The notes beneath the pieces are model-generated. The model did no database searches. It saw only the letters and a list, made by a program, of their open reading frames with translations, and was not told where the DNA came from. From Apodemus sylvaticus (taxonomy: Eukaryota; Chordata; Mammalia; Rodentia; Muridae), in contig NC_067477.1 in assembly GCF_947179515.1 (NCBI RefSeq), positions 145,242,465 to 145,306,464 of the forward strand: a stretch of 64,000 nt of DNA, read 5' to 3'. Both the position numbers and the translations under genes were made by a program. Position 1 is the first letter of the stretch, and the number at the start of each line of letters is the position of its first letter. Below, piece by piece: positions 49,101 to 62,690 of the stretch.

Positions 49101-51540
49101 TGTGTAGCTTCAAAAGAGAATGAACAGGAGAGTTTTCTCTCGAAAGAACATGTAAGAATACAACGTTATAAGGAAATACAGTGTTGCAAAGTAAAGACAA
49201 AAAGTACATATTGGAAACACTTTACGAGAAGAAATTACGCATCATACAATATTAGATTGTATCTCCTAAACAACAAGTGGAAACTCGAAAACATTTGGTT
49301 TGGCGTGTACGTCTAAAAGTGAAGCCTCAAAAGAGAAACCACTGGAGAATTTTCTTTCTTCAAAATTTGTCAGAAAACCACGTTTTAACGAAATCCCACA
49401 TCCTGCAAAATTATCTTGTTTTTCCTAAACAACAAGTTGTAACTCGAAAATCTTTGGTGTTGCGTGTATGTCTAAGTGTGTAGCCTCAAAAGGGAATGCA
49501 CAGGAGAGTTTTTTCTCTCAAAAGAATATGTAAGAATACCACGTTATAAGGAAATACAGTGTCGCAGAGAAAAGACAAATACGTACATATTGGAAACACT
49601 TTAAGAGCAGAAATAAAGCATCGTACAAAATTGGCTTGTATCTCCTAAAAAACACGTTGTAACTCGAAAAGATTTCGTGTGACATGTACGTCTAAACATG
49701 TAGCCTCAAAAGAGAACCGACAGTAGAATTTTCTTACATCAAAATTTGTCAGAAACCACGTTTTAACGAAATCTCGCATCGTGCGAAATTATCTAGTTTT
49801 TCCTAAACAGCACGTTGTAACTCGAAAATCTTCTGTGTTGCGTGTATGGCTAAGCGTGTAGACTCAAAGGGGAACGCACAGGAGAGTTTTCTCTCGAAAG
49901 AATATGTAAGAATACCACGTTATAAGGAAATACAGTGTTGCAGAGTAAAGACAAAAACGTATGTATTGGAAACACTTTACAAGAAGAAATAACGCATCAT
50001 ACTAAATTAGCTTGTATCTCCTAAACAACAGGTTGTAACTCGAAAGGATTTGGTGTGGCATGTACGTCTAAACGTGTAGCCTCAAAAGAGAACCGACAGG
50101 AGAATTTTCTATCGTCAAAATATGTGAGAAAACCACATTTTAAGGAAATCTCTCATCGTGCAAAATTATCTTCTTTTTCCTAAACAACAAGTTGTAACTC
50201 GAAAAGTTTTGGTGTTGCGTGTATGTCTAAGCGCGTAGCCTCAAAAGAGAACGCAAAGGAGAGTTTTTTCTCGATAGAATTTGTAAGAATACCACATTAT
50301 AAGGAAATACACTGTTGTAGAGTAAAGACAAATATGTACGTATTGGAAACACTTTACGAGAAGAAATAACGCATTGTACAAAATTAGCTTGTATCTCCTA
50401 AACAACACGTTGTAACTCGAAAAGATTTGATGTGGCGTGTACGTCTAAACGTGTAGCCTCAAAAGAGAACCCAGAGGAGAATTTTCTTTGGTCAAATTTG
50501 TCAGAAAACCACGTATTAAGGAAATCCTGCATCGTGCGAAATTATCTTGTTTTTCCTAAACAACACGTTGTAACTCGAAAAGCTTTGGTGTTGCGTGTAT
50601 GTCTCAGTGTATAGCCTCAAAAGAGAACACACAGGAGAGTTTTCTCTTGAAAGAATATGTAAGAATACCACGTTATAAGGAAATACAGTGTTGCAGAGTA
50701 AAGACAAATACGTACGTATTGGAAACCCTTAAACTTTAAGAGATGAAATAAAGCATCGTACAAAATTAGCTCGTATCTCCTAAACAACACGTTGTAACTT
50801 GAAATGATTTGGTGTGGAGTGTACGTCTAAACGTGTAGCCTCAAAAGAGAACCCATAGGACAATTTTCTTTCATCAAAATTTTCAGAAAACCACGTTTTA
50901 AGGAAATCCTGCATCGTGGAAAATTATCGTGAGAGAGTATCTTGTTTTTCCTAAACAACCGGTTGTAATTCGAAAAGCTTTGGTGTTGCGTGTATGTCTA
51001 AGCATGTAGCCTCAAAAGAGAACGCACAGGAGAGTTTTCTCTCGAAAGAATATGCAAAAATACCACGTTATAAGGAAATACAGTGTTGCAGAGTAAAGGC
51101 AAATATGTATGTATTGGAAAAATTTAAACTTTATGAGAAGAAATAACGCATCTTCAAAAATTAGCTTGTATCTCCTAAACAACACGTTGTAACTCGAAAA
51201 GATTTGGTGTGGCGTGTACATCTAAACGTGTAGCCTCAAAAGAGAACCCACAGGAGTATTTTCATTCGTCAAAATTTGTCAGAAAACCACGTTTTAAGGA
51301 AATCCCGCATCGTGCTAAATTATCTTGTTTTTCCTAAACAACAAAATGTAATTCGAAAAGCTTTGGTGTTGCGTGCATGTTTAATCGTGTAGCCTCCAAA
51401 AGAGAACGCACAGGAGAGTTTTCTCTCGAAAGAATATGTAAGAATACCACGTTGTAAGGAAATACAGTGTTGCAGAGTAAAGACAGATAAGTATGTATTG
51501 GAAACCCACAAACTTTATGAGATGAAATAAAGCAACGTAC

Positions 51541-53466
51541 AATATTAGCTTGTATCTCCTAAACAACACGTTGTAACTCGAAGAGATTTGGTGTGGCCTG
51601 TACGTCTAAACGTGTAGCCTCAAAAGAGAACCCACAGGACAATTTTCTTTTGTCAAAATTTTTCAGAAAACCACGTTTTAAGGAAATACCGCATCGTGAG
51701 AAATTATCTTGTTCTTCCTAAACAACACGTTTTAACTCGAAAAGCTTTGGTGTTGGGTGTATGTCTAAGCATGTAGCCCCAAAAGAGAACGCACAGGAGA
51801 GTTTTCTCTCAAAAGAATATGTAAGAATACCACGTTATAAGGAAATGCAGTGTGGCAGAGTAAAGACAAATACTTACGTATTGGAAGCGCTTTATGAGAG
51901 AAATAACGCATCTTGCAAAATTAGCTTGTATGTCCTAAACAAGACGTTGTAACTCGAAAAGATTTGGTGTGGTGTCTACGTCTAAACGTGTAGCCTCAAA
52001 AGAGAACCCACAGGATAGTTTTCTTTCGTCAAAATTTGTCAGAAAACCACGTTTTAAGGAAATCCCACATCGTGAGGAATTATCTTGTTTTTCCTAAACA
52101 ACACGTTGTAACTAGAAAAGCTTTGGTGTTGCGTATATGTCTAAGTGTGTAGCCTCAAAAGAGAATGCACAGGAGAGTTTTCTCTCGAAAGAATATGTAA
52201 GAATACCATGTTATAAGGAAATATATTGCTGCAGAGTAAAGACAAATACGAAAGTATTGGAAACACATTATGAGAAGAAATAACGCATGGCAAAAAATTA
52301 GCTTGTATCTCCGAAACAACACGTGGTAACTCAAAAAGATTTGGTGTGGCGTGTACGTCTAAATGGGTAGCCTCAAAAGAGAACCCACAGGAGAATTTTC
52401 TTACTTCAAAATTTGTCAGAAAACCACATTTTAAGGAAATCCCGCATCGTGCGAAATTATCTTGTTTTTCCTAATCAACAAGTTGTAACATGAAAAGCTT
52501 TGGTGTTGCGTGTATGTCTAAGCGTGTAGCCTCCAAAGAGAACGCACAGGATAGTTTTCTCTCAAAAGAATATGTATGAATACCACGTTATAAGGAAATA
52601 CAGTGTTGCAGAGTATTGACAAATATGTACTTATTGGAAAAAACTTTAGGAGAAGAAATAACGCATCATGCAAAATTAGCTTTTATCTCCTAAACAACAC
52701 ACGGTAACTCGAAAAGATTTGGTGTGGCGTGTACTTCTAAATGTGTAGCCTCAAAAGAGAACCTACAGGAGAGATTTCTTTCGTCAAAATTTGTCAGAAA
52801 ACCACGTTTTAAGGAAATACTGCATCGTGCGAAATTATCTTGTTTTTCCTAAACGACATGTTGTAACTCGAAAAGCTTTGGTGTTGCGTGTATGTCTAAG
52901 CGTGTAGCCTCAAAAGAGAATGCACAGGAGAGTTTTCTCCCGAAAGAATATGTAGGAATACCACGTTATAAGGAAATACAGTGTTGCAGAGTAAAGACAA
53001 ATACATACTTATTGGAAACACTTAAACTTTACGAGAAGAAATAACACATAGTACAAATTTAGCTTGTATCTCCTAAACAACACGTTGTAACTCGAAAAGA
53101 TTTGGTGTGGCGTGTACGTCTAAACGTGTAGCCTCAAAAGAGAACCCACAGGACAATTTTCTTTCGTCAAAATTCGTCAGAAAACCACGTTTTAAGAAAA
53201 TCCCGCATCGTGAGAAATTATCTTGTTCTTCCTAAACAACACGCTTTAACTCGAAAAGCTTTGGTGTTGGGTGTATGTCTAAGTGTGTAGCCCCAAAAGA
53301 GAACACACAGGAGAGTTTTCTCTCGAAAGAATATGTAAGAATACCACGTTATAAGGAAATACAGTGTGGCAGAGTAAAGACAAATACGTACGTATTGGAA
53401 GCACTTTATGATAGAAATAACGCATCTTGCAAAATTAGCTTGTATGTCCTAAACAACACGTTGTAA
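51541..53466 (-). repeat. Higher-order repeat, 1514-bp period (4 units)
   Basis: The variant block with GTAGCCCCAAAAGAGAAC, AGTGTGGCAGAG and a short GAGAGAAATAAC end at 51761-51952 reappears at 53275-53466, an offset of 1514 bp. The flanking B half with CACAGGACAATTTTC is also matched. A related copy lies at 1933-2124 in block R1. Confidence 0.75.
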
Positions 53467-53504
53467 TTCGAAAAGATTTGGTGTGGCGTGTACATCTAAA
53501 CGTG

Positions 53505-53565
53505 TAGCCTCAAAAGAGCACCCAAAGGACAATTTTAAGAGAACCCAAAGGAGAATTTTCTTTCG
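53505..53565 (-). other. Local duplication in a B half
   Basis: The segment AGAGCACCCAAAGGACAATTTT is followed by AAGAGAACCCAAAGGAGAATTTTC, so about 30 bp of the B-half end are doubled. Confidence 0.7.
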
Positions 53566-54579
53566 TCAAAATTTTTCAGAAACTCACGTTTTAAGGAAAT
53601 CCGCATCATGCGAAATTATCTTGTTTTTCCTAAACAACATGTTGTAACTCGAAAAGCTTTCGTGTTGCGTGTATGTCTAAGTGTGTAGCCTCAAAACAGA
53701 AGGCACAGGAGAGTTTTCTCTCGAAAGAATATGTAAGAATACTACGTTATAAGGAAATACAATTTTGCAGAGTAAAGACATATACGTACGTATTGGAAAC
53801 ACTTTACGAGAAGAAATAATTCAAGGTACAAGATTAGCTTGTATCTCCAAAACTACACGTTTTAACTCGAAAAGAATTGGTGTGGCGTGAACGTCTAAAC
53901 ATGTAGCCTCAAAAGAGAACCGAAAGGAGAATTTTCTTTTGTCAAAATTTTTCAGAAAATCATGTTTTAAGGAAATCCCGCATCGTGCGAAATTATCTTG
54001 TTTTTCCTAAACAACACGTTGTAAGTCGAAAAGCTTTCATGTTGCGTGTATGTCTAAGTGTGTAGCCTCAAAAGAGAAGGCAGAGGAGAGTTTTCTCTCG
54101 AAAGAATATGTAAGAATACCATGTTATAACGAAATACAGTTTTGCAGAGTAAAGACAAATACGTACTTATTGGAAACACTTTACTAGAAGAAATAACGCA
54201 TCGTACAAAATTAGCTTGTATCTCCAAAACTACACGTTGTAACTCGAAAAGAATTGTTGTGGCGTGTACGTCTTAACGTGTAGCATCAAAAGAGAACCCA
54301 AAGGAGAATTTTCTTTTGTCAAAATTTTTCAGAAAATCACGTTTTAAGGAAATCCCGCATCGTGCGAAATTATCTTGTTTTTCCTAAACAACACGTTGTA
54401 ACTCGAAAAGCTTTCGTGTTGCGTGTATGTCTAAGTGTGTAGCCTCAAAAGAGAAGGCACAGGAGAGTTTTCTCTCGAAAGAATATGTAAGAATACCACG
54501 TTATAAAGAAATACAGTGTTGCAGAGTAAAGGCAAATACATACGTATTGGAAACACTTAAACTTTACGAGAAGAAATAA

Positions 54580-54615
54580 CGCATCTAAAAAAATTAGCTT
54601 GCAACACCAAAGCTT
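54580..54615. other. Orientation switch 3 (reverse to forward)
   Basis: A reverse A half ends at AAAATTAGCTT near 54600 and is followed at once by GCAACACCAAAGCTTTT, the start of a forward B half. The join is clean and unlike switch 1. Confidence 0.85.
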
Positions 54616-54639
54616 TTCGAGTTACCACGTGTTGTTTAG

Positions 54640-57600
54640 GAAAAACAAGATAATTTCGCAAGATGCGGTATTTCCTTAAAACGTGGTTTTCTGACAAATT
54701 TTGACGAAAGAAAATTCTCCTTTTTGTTCTCCTTTGAGGCTACACGTTTAGACATACACGTCAAACCAAATCTTTTCGAGTTACCACGTGTTGTTTAGGA
54801 GATATAAGCTAATTTTGTTCGATGCGTTATTTCTTCTTGTAAAGTGTTCCCAATATATACTTATTTGCATTTACTCTGCAAAATTGTATTTCCTAATAAC
54901 GTGGTATTCTTACATATTCTTTCGAGAGAAAACTCTCCTGTGCCTTCTCTTTTGAGGCTCCACGCTTACACATACACGCAACACTAAAGCTTTTCGAGTT
55001 ACAACATGTTGTTTAGGAAAAAGAAGATGATTTCACACGATGCGGGGTTTCCTTAAGACGTGGTTTTCTGAAAAATTTTGACGAAAGAAAATTCTCCTGT
55101 GGGTTCTCTTTTGAGGCTACACATTTAGTCGTACATGCCACACCAAATGTTTTCGAGTTACAACGTGTTTTTTAGGAGATACAAGCTAATTTTGTACGAT
55201 GAGTTAATTCTTCTCGTAAGGTGTTTCCAATACGTAAGTATTTGTCTTTACTCTGAAACACTGTATTTCCTTATAACGTGGTATTCTTATATATTCTTTC
55301 GAGAGAAAACTATCCTGTGCGTTCCCTTTTGAGGCTACACACTTAGACATACAGGCAACACCAAAGCTTTTCGAGTTACAACATGTTGTTTATGAATAAA
55401 AAGATAATTTCGCACGATGCGGGATTTCCTTAAAACGTGGTTTTCTGACAAATTTTGACAAAAGAAAATTCTCCTGTGGGTTATCTTTTGAGGCTACACG
55501 TTTAGATGTACACGTCACACCAAATCTTTTCGAGTTACCACGTGTTGTTTAGGAGATACAAGTTAATTTTGTACGATGCGTTATTTCTTCTTGTAACATT
55601 TTTCCAATACGTAAATATTTGTCTTTACTCTGCAACACTGTATTTCCTAATAACGTGGTATTCTTATATATTCTTTCGAGAAAAAAACTCTCCTTTGCAT
55701 TCTCTTTTGAGGCTACACGCTTAGACATACACGCAACACCAAAGATTTTTGCGTTACCACGTGTTGCTTAGGAAAAACAAGATAATTTCGCACGATTCAG
55801 GATTTCCGTAAAACGTGGTTTTCTGACAAATTTTGATGAACGAAAATTCTCCTGTGGGTTCTCGTTTGAGGCTACACTTTTAGACGTACACACCACACCA
55901 AATCTTTTCGAGTTATAACGTGATGTTTAGGAGATACATACTAATTTTGTACGATGCCTTATTTCTTCTCGTAAAGTTTAAGTGTTTCCAATAAGTACGT
56001 ATTTGTCTTTACTCTGCAACACTGTATTTCCTTATAACGTGGTATTCTTACATATTCTTTCGAGAGAAAACTCTCCTGTGCGTTCTCTTTTGAGGCTACA
56101 TGCTTTGACATACACGCAACACCAAAGCTTTTCGAGTTACAATGTGTTGTTTAGGAAAAACAAGATAATTTAGCACGATGCGGGATTTCCTTAAAACGTG
56201 GTTTTCTGACAAATTTTGACGAAAGAAAATACTCCTGTGGGTTCTCTTTTGAGGCTACACATTTAGACGTACACACCACATCAAATCTTTTCGAGTTACA
56301 ACGTGTTGTTTAGGAGATACAAGCTAATTTTTTTACGAAGCGTTATTTCTTCTCATAAAGTTTAAGTGTTTCCATTACGTACATATTTGCCTTTACTCTG
56401 CAACACTGTATTTCCTTATAACGTGGTATTCTTGCATATTCTTTCGAGAGAAAACTCTCCTGTGCATTCTCCTTTGAGGCTACGTGCTTAGATATACACG
56501 CAACACCAAAGCTTTTCGAGTTACAACGTGTTATTTAGGAAAAACAACATAATTTCGCACGATGCGGGATTTCCTTAAAATGTGGTTTTCTGACATATTT
56601 TGAAGAAATAAAACTCTCCTGTGGGTACTCTTTTGAGGCTACACGTTTAGACGTACATGCCACACCAAATCGTTTCGAGTTCCAACGTGTTGTTTAGGAC
56701 ATACAAGCTAATTTTGCAAGATGCGTTATTTCTCTCATAAAGTGTTTCCAATACGTATGTATTAGTCTTTACTCTGCAACACTGTATTTCCTTATAATGT
56801 GGTATCCTTATATATTCTTTCGAGAGAAAACTCTACTGTGCGTTCTCTTTTGAGGCTACACGCTTAGACATACACGCAACACCAAAGCTTTTCGAGTTAC
56901 AACGTGTTGTTTAGGAAAAACAAGATAATTTAGCACGAAGCGGGATTTCCTTAAAACGTGGTTTTCTGACAAATTTTGACGAAAGAAAATTCTCCTGTGG
57001 GTTCTCCTTTGAGGCTAACCGTTTAGACATACACGCCACACCAAATCTTTTTGAGTTATATCGTTTTGTTTAGGAGATACAAGCTAATTTTTTACCATGC
57101 ATTATTTCTTCTCGTAAAGTGTTTCCCTTACTTACGTATTTGTCTTTACTCTGCAGCACTGTATTTCCTTATAACGTGGTATTCTTACATATTCTTTCGA
57201 GAGAAACCTCTCCTGTGCGTTCTCTTTTGAGGCTACACGCTTAGACATACATGCAACTCCAAAGCTCTTCGAGTTACATTGTGTTGTTTATGTAAAACAA
57301 GATAATTTCGCACGATGCAGAATGTCCTTAAAACGTGGTTTTCTGAAAAATTTTGACAAAAGAAAATTCTACTGGGGGTTCTCTTTTGAGGCTACACGTT
57401 TTGACATACACGGAACACCAAATGTTTTCAAGTTACAACGTGTTGTTTAGGACATACAAACTATTTTTGTATGATGCGTTATTTCTCTCATAAAGTGTTT
57501 CCAATACATATGTATTTGTCTTTACTTTGCAACCCTGTATTTCTGTATAACGTGATATTCTTACATATTCTTTCGAGAGAAAACTCTCCTGTGCATTCTC

Positions 57601-60600
57601 CTTTGAGGCTATACGCTTAGATATACACGCAACACCTAAGCTTTTTGAGTTAAAACGTGTTGTTTAGGAAGAACAAGATAATTTCTCACGATGCGGGATT
57701 TCCTTAAAACGTGGTTTTCTGACAAATTTTGACGAAAGAAAATTGTCCTGTGGGTTCTCTTTTGAGGCTCCTCGTTTAGAGGTACAGGCCACACTAAATC
57801 CTCTCGAGTAACAACGTGTTGTTTATGAGTCACAAGCTAATTTTGTACGATGCTTTATTTCATCTCGTAAAGTTTAAGGGTTTCCAATATGTACGTTTTT
57901 GTCTTTACTCAGCAACACTGTACTTCTTTTAAAGTGGTATTCTTACGTATTCTTTCGAGAGAAAACTCTCCTGTGTGTTCTCTTTTGAGGCTACACGCTT
58001 AGACATACACGCAACACCAAATCTTTTCAAGTTACAACGTGTTGTTTAGGAAAAACAAGATAATTTCACACGATACGATATTTCCTTAAAACGTGGATTC
58101 TGACAAATTTTGATGAAAGAAAATTCTCCTGTGGGTTCGCTTTTGAGGCTACACGTTTAGACGTACATGCCACAAGAAATCTTTTCGAGTTACAACATGT
58201 TGTTTAGGAGATATGAGCTCATTTTGTACGGTGCTTTATTTCATCCCATAAAGTTTAAGGGTTTCCAATACGTACGTATTTGTCTTTACTCTGCAACACT
58301 GTATTTCCTTATAACGTGGTATTCTTACATATTCTTTTGAGAGAAAACTCTCCTGTGTGTTCTCTTTTGAGGCTACACGCTGAGACATACACGCAACACC
58401 AAAGCTTTTCGAGTTACAATGTGTTGTTTAGGAAAAACAAGATAATTTCGCACGATGCAGGATTTCCTTAATACGTGGTTTTCTGACAAATTTGACCAAA
58501 GAAAATTCTCCTGTGGGTTCTCTTTTTGAGGCTACACGTTTAGACGTAGACGCCACACCAAATCTTTTCGAGTTACAACGTGTTTTTTAGGAGATACAAG
58601 CTACTTTTGTATGATGCGTTATTTCTTCTCTTAAAGTGTTTCCAATACGTACGTATTTGTCTTTATTCTGCAACACTGTATTTCCTTATAACCTGGTATT
58701 CTTACATATTCTTTCGAGTGAAAACTCTCCTGTGTGTTCTCTTTTGAGGCTACACATTGAGACATACACACAACACCAAAGCTTTTCGAGTTACAACGTG
58801 TTGTTTTGGAAAAACAAGATAATTTCGCAGGATGCGGGATTTCTTTAAAACGTGGTTTTCTGACAAATTTTGACAAAAGAAAATTCTCCTTTTTGTTCTC
58901 CTTTGAGGCTACATGTTTAGACATACACGTCAAACCAAATCTTTTCGAGTTACCACGTGTTGTTTAGGAGATATAAGCTAATTTTGTTCGATGCGTTATT
59001 TCTTCTTGTAAAGTGTTCCCAATATATACTTATTTGCATTTACTCTGCAAAATTGTATTTCCTAATAACGTGGTATTCTTACATATTCTTTCGAGAGAAA
59101 ACTCTCCTGTGCCTTCTCTTTTGAGGCTCCTCGCTTACACATACACGCAACACTAAAGCTTTTCGAGTTACAACATGTAGTTTAGGAAAAAGTAGATGAT
59201 TTCACACGATGCGGGATTTCCTTAAGACGTGGTTTTCTGAAAAATTTTGATGAAAGAAAATTCTCCTGTGGGTTCTCTTTTGAGGCTACACATTTAGTCG
59301 TACATGCCACACCAAATGTTTTCGAGTTACAACGTGTTTTTTAGGAGATACAAGCTAATTTTGTACGATGAGTTAATTCTTCTCGTAAGGTGTTTCCAAT
59401 ACGTAAGTATTTGTCTTTACTCTGAAACACTGTATTTCCTTATAATGTGGTATTCTTATATATTCTTTCGAGAGAAAACGATCCTGTGCGTTCCCTTTTG
59501 AGGCTACACACTTAGACATACAGGCAACACCAAAGCTTTTCGAGTTACAACATGTTGTTTATGAATAAAAAGATAATTTCGCACGATGCGGGATTTCCTT
59601 AAAACGTGGTTTTCTGACAAATTTTGACAAAAGAAAATTCTCCTGTGGGTTAATTTTTGAGGCTACACGTTTAGACGTACACGTCACACCAAATCTTTTC
59701 GAGTTACCACGTGTTGTTTAGGAGATACAAGCTAATTTTGTACGATACGTTATTTCTTCTTGTAAAGTTTTCCAATACGTAAATATTTGTCTTTACTCTG
59801 CAACACTGTATTTCCTAATAACGTGGTATTCTTATATATACTTTCGAGAAAAACTCTCCGTTGCATTCTCTTTTGAGGCTACACGCTTAGACATACACGC
59901 AACACCAAAGGTTTTCGCGTTACAACGTGTTGCTTATAAAAAACAAGATAATTTCGCACGATTCAGGATTTCCGTAAAACGTGGTTTTCTGACAAATTTT
60001 GATGAACGAAAATTCTCCTGTGGGTTCTCGTTTGAGGCTACACTTTTAGATGTACACACCACACCAAATCTTTTCGAGTTATAACGTGATGTTTAGGAGA
60101 TACATACTAATTTTGTACGATGCCTTATTTCTTCTCGTAAAGTTTAAGTGTTTCCAATAAGTACGTATTTGTCTTTACTCTGCAAAACTGTATTTCCTTA
60201 TAACGTGGTATTCTTATATATTCTTTCGAGAGAAAACTCTCCTGTGCATTCTCTTTTGAGGCTACATGCTTTGACATACACGCAACACCAAAGCTTTTCG
60301 AGTTACAATGTGTTGTTTAGGAAAAACAAGATAATTTAGCACGATGCGGGATTTCCTTAAAACGTGGTTTTCTGACAAATTTTGACGAAAGAAAATACTC
60401 CTGTGGGTTCTCTTTTGAGGCTACACATTTAGACGTACACACCACATCAAATCATTTCGAGTTACAACGTGTTGTTTAGGAGATACAAGCTAATTTTTTT
60501 ACGAAGCGTTATTTCTTCTCATAAAGTTTAAGTGTTTCCATTACGTACATATTTGCCTTTACTCTGCAACACTGTATTTCCTTATAACGTGGTATTCTTG

Positions 60601-62690
60601 CATATTCTTTCGAGAGAAAACTCTCCTGTGCATTCTCCTTTGAGGCTACGTGCTTAGATATACACGCAACACCAAAGCTTTTCGAGTTACAACGTGTTAT
60701 TTAGGAAAAACAACATAATTTCGCACGATGCGGGATTTCCTTAAAACGTGGTTTTCTGACAAATTTTGAAGAAATAAAACTCTCCTGTGGGTACTCTTTT
60801 GAGGCTACACGTTTAGACGTACATGCCACACCAAATCGTTTCGAGTTCCAACGTGTTGTTTAGGACATACAAGCTAATTTTGCAAGATGCGTTATTTCTC
60901 TCATAAAGTGTTTCCAATACGTATGTATTAGCCTTTACTCTGCAACACTGTATTTCCTTATAATGTGGTATCCTTACATATTCTTTCGAGAGAAAACTCT
61001 ACTGTGTGTTCTCTTTTGAGGCTACACGCTTAGACATACACGCAACACCAAAGCTTTTCGAGTTACAACGTGTTGTTTAGGAAAAACAAGATAATTTAGC
61101 ACGAAGCGGGATTTCCTTAAAACGTGGTTTTCTGACAAATTTTGACGAAAGAAAATTCTCCTGTGGGTTCTCCTTTGAGGCTAACCGTTTAGACATACAC
61201 GCCACACCAAATCTTTTTGAGTTATATCGTTTTGTTTAGGAGATACAAGCTAATTTTTTACCATGCATTATTTCTTCTCGTAAAGTGTTTCCCTTACTTA
61301 CGTATTTGTCTTTACTCTGCAGCACTGTATTTCCTTATAACGTGGTATTCTTACATATTCTTTCGAGAGAAACCTCTCCTGTGCGTTCTCTTTTGAGGCT
61401 ACACGCTTAGACATACATGCAACTCCAAAACTCTTCGAGTTACAATGTGTTGTTTATGTAAAACAAGATAATTTCGCACGATGCAGGATGTCCTTAAAAT
61501 GTGGTTTTCTGAAAAATTTTGACGAAAGAAAATTCTACTGGGGGTTCTCTTTTGAGGCTACACGTTTAGACATACAGGGAACACCAAATGTTTTCAAGTT
61601 ACAACGTGTTGTTTAGGACATACAAACTTTTTTTGTATGATGCGTTATTTCTCTCATAAAGTGTTTCCAATACATATGTATTTGTCTTTACTTTGCAACC
61701 CTGTATTTCCTTATAACGTGGTATTCTTACATATTCTTTCGAGAGAAAACTCTCCTGTGTGTTCTCTTTTGAGGCTACACGCTGAGACATACACGCAACA
61801 CCAAAGCTCTTCGAGTTAAAACGTGTTGTTTAGGAAGAACAAGATAATTTCTCACGATGCGGGATTTCCTTAAAACGTGGTTTTCTGACAAATTTTGACG
61901 AAAGAAAATTGTCCTGTGGGTTCTCTTTTGAGGCTCCTCGTTTAGACGTATAGGCCACACTAAATCCTCTCGAGTAACAACGTGTTGTTTATGAGTCACA
62001 AGCTAATTTTGTACGATGCTTTATTTCATCTTGTAAAGTTTAAGGGTTTCCAAAATGTACGTTTTTGTCTTTACTCAGCAACACTGTACTTCCTTTAAAG
62101 TGGTATTCTTATGTATTCTTTCGAGAGAAAACTCTCCTGTGTGTTCTCTTTTGAGGCTACACGCTTAGACATACACGCAACACCAAAGCTTTTCAAGTTA
62201 CAACGTGTTGTTTAGGAAAAACAAGATAATTTCGCACGATACGATATTCCTTAAAACGTGGTTTCTGACAAATTTTGATGAAAGAAAATTCTCCTGTGGG
62301 TTCCCTTTTGAGGCTACACGTTTAGACGTACATGCCACGCCAAATCTTTTCGAGTTACAACATGTTGTTTAGGAGATACGAGCTCATTTTGTACGATGCT
62401 TTATTTCATCCCATAAAGTTTAAGGGTTTCCAATACGTACGAATTTGTCTTTACTCTGCAATACTGTATTTCCTTATAACGTGGTATTCTTACATATTCT
62501 TTTGAGGGAAAACTCTCCTGTGTGTTCTCTTTTGAGGCTACACGCTGAGACATACTCGCAACACCAAAGCTTTTCGAGTTACAACGTGTTGTTTAGGAAA
62601 AACAAGATAATTTCGCACGATGCAGGATTTCCTTAATACGTGGTTTTCTGACAAATTTGACCAAAGAAAATTCTCCTGTGGGTTCTCTTT
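54640..62690 (+). repeat. Tandem duplication, ~4166-bp period (11 units)
   Basis: Copy 1 is about 54640-58800 and copy 2 about 58801-62690. Matched landmarks: CTCCTTTTTG at 54717 and 58886; the A half at 55135 and 59304; the unit at 55982 and 60148; ATTCTACTGGGGG at 57366 and 61532; and the A half at 58280 and 62445. Offsets are 4165-4169 bp. Only scattered substitutions separate the copies, making this the youngest large duplication in the window. After about 62700 the sequence instead follows units like those at 15.2-15.8 kb. Confidence 0.88.
55408..60735 (+). other. CENP-B boxes in block F2 (5 intact)
   Basis: Intact boxes at 55408-55424, 56553-56569, 58823-58839, 59577-59593 and 60719-60735. 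The pairs 55408/59577 and 56553/60719 are the same box in the two copies of the 4166-bp duplication. None is intact from 60736 to the window end. Confidence 0.8.

Larger units (their letters stand above)
43387..54369 (-). other. CENP-B boxes in block R2 (8 intact)
   Basis: Minus-strand intact boxes at 43387-43403, 44881-44897, 45258-45274, 47139-47155, 49018-49034, 52440-52456, 53976-53992 and 54353-54369. The other B halves read TCTCG, TCCTG or TCCCA, or have a damaged CGAA end. Confidence 0.8.
43158..54600 (-). repeat. Satellite array block R2, reverse orientation
   Basis: About 30 copies of the satellite on the minus strand. From 43.2 to about 50 kb the units are family II: the complement of the AAGAAGATGA type recurs near 44520, 44900, 45650, 47157 and 48659. 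From about 50.4 kb they are family I, with GGTCAAATTTGTC, AAACTTTA insert and GTAGCCCC variants. The order mirrors block F1. No gene is present. Confidence 0.92.
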
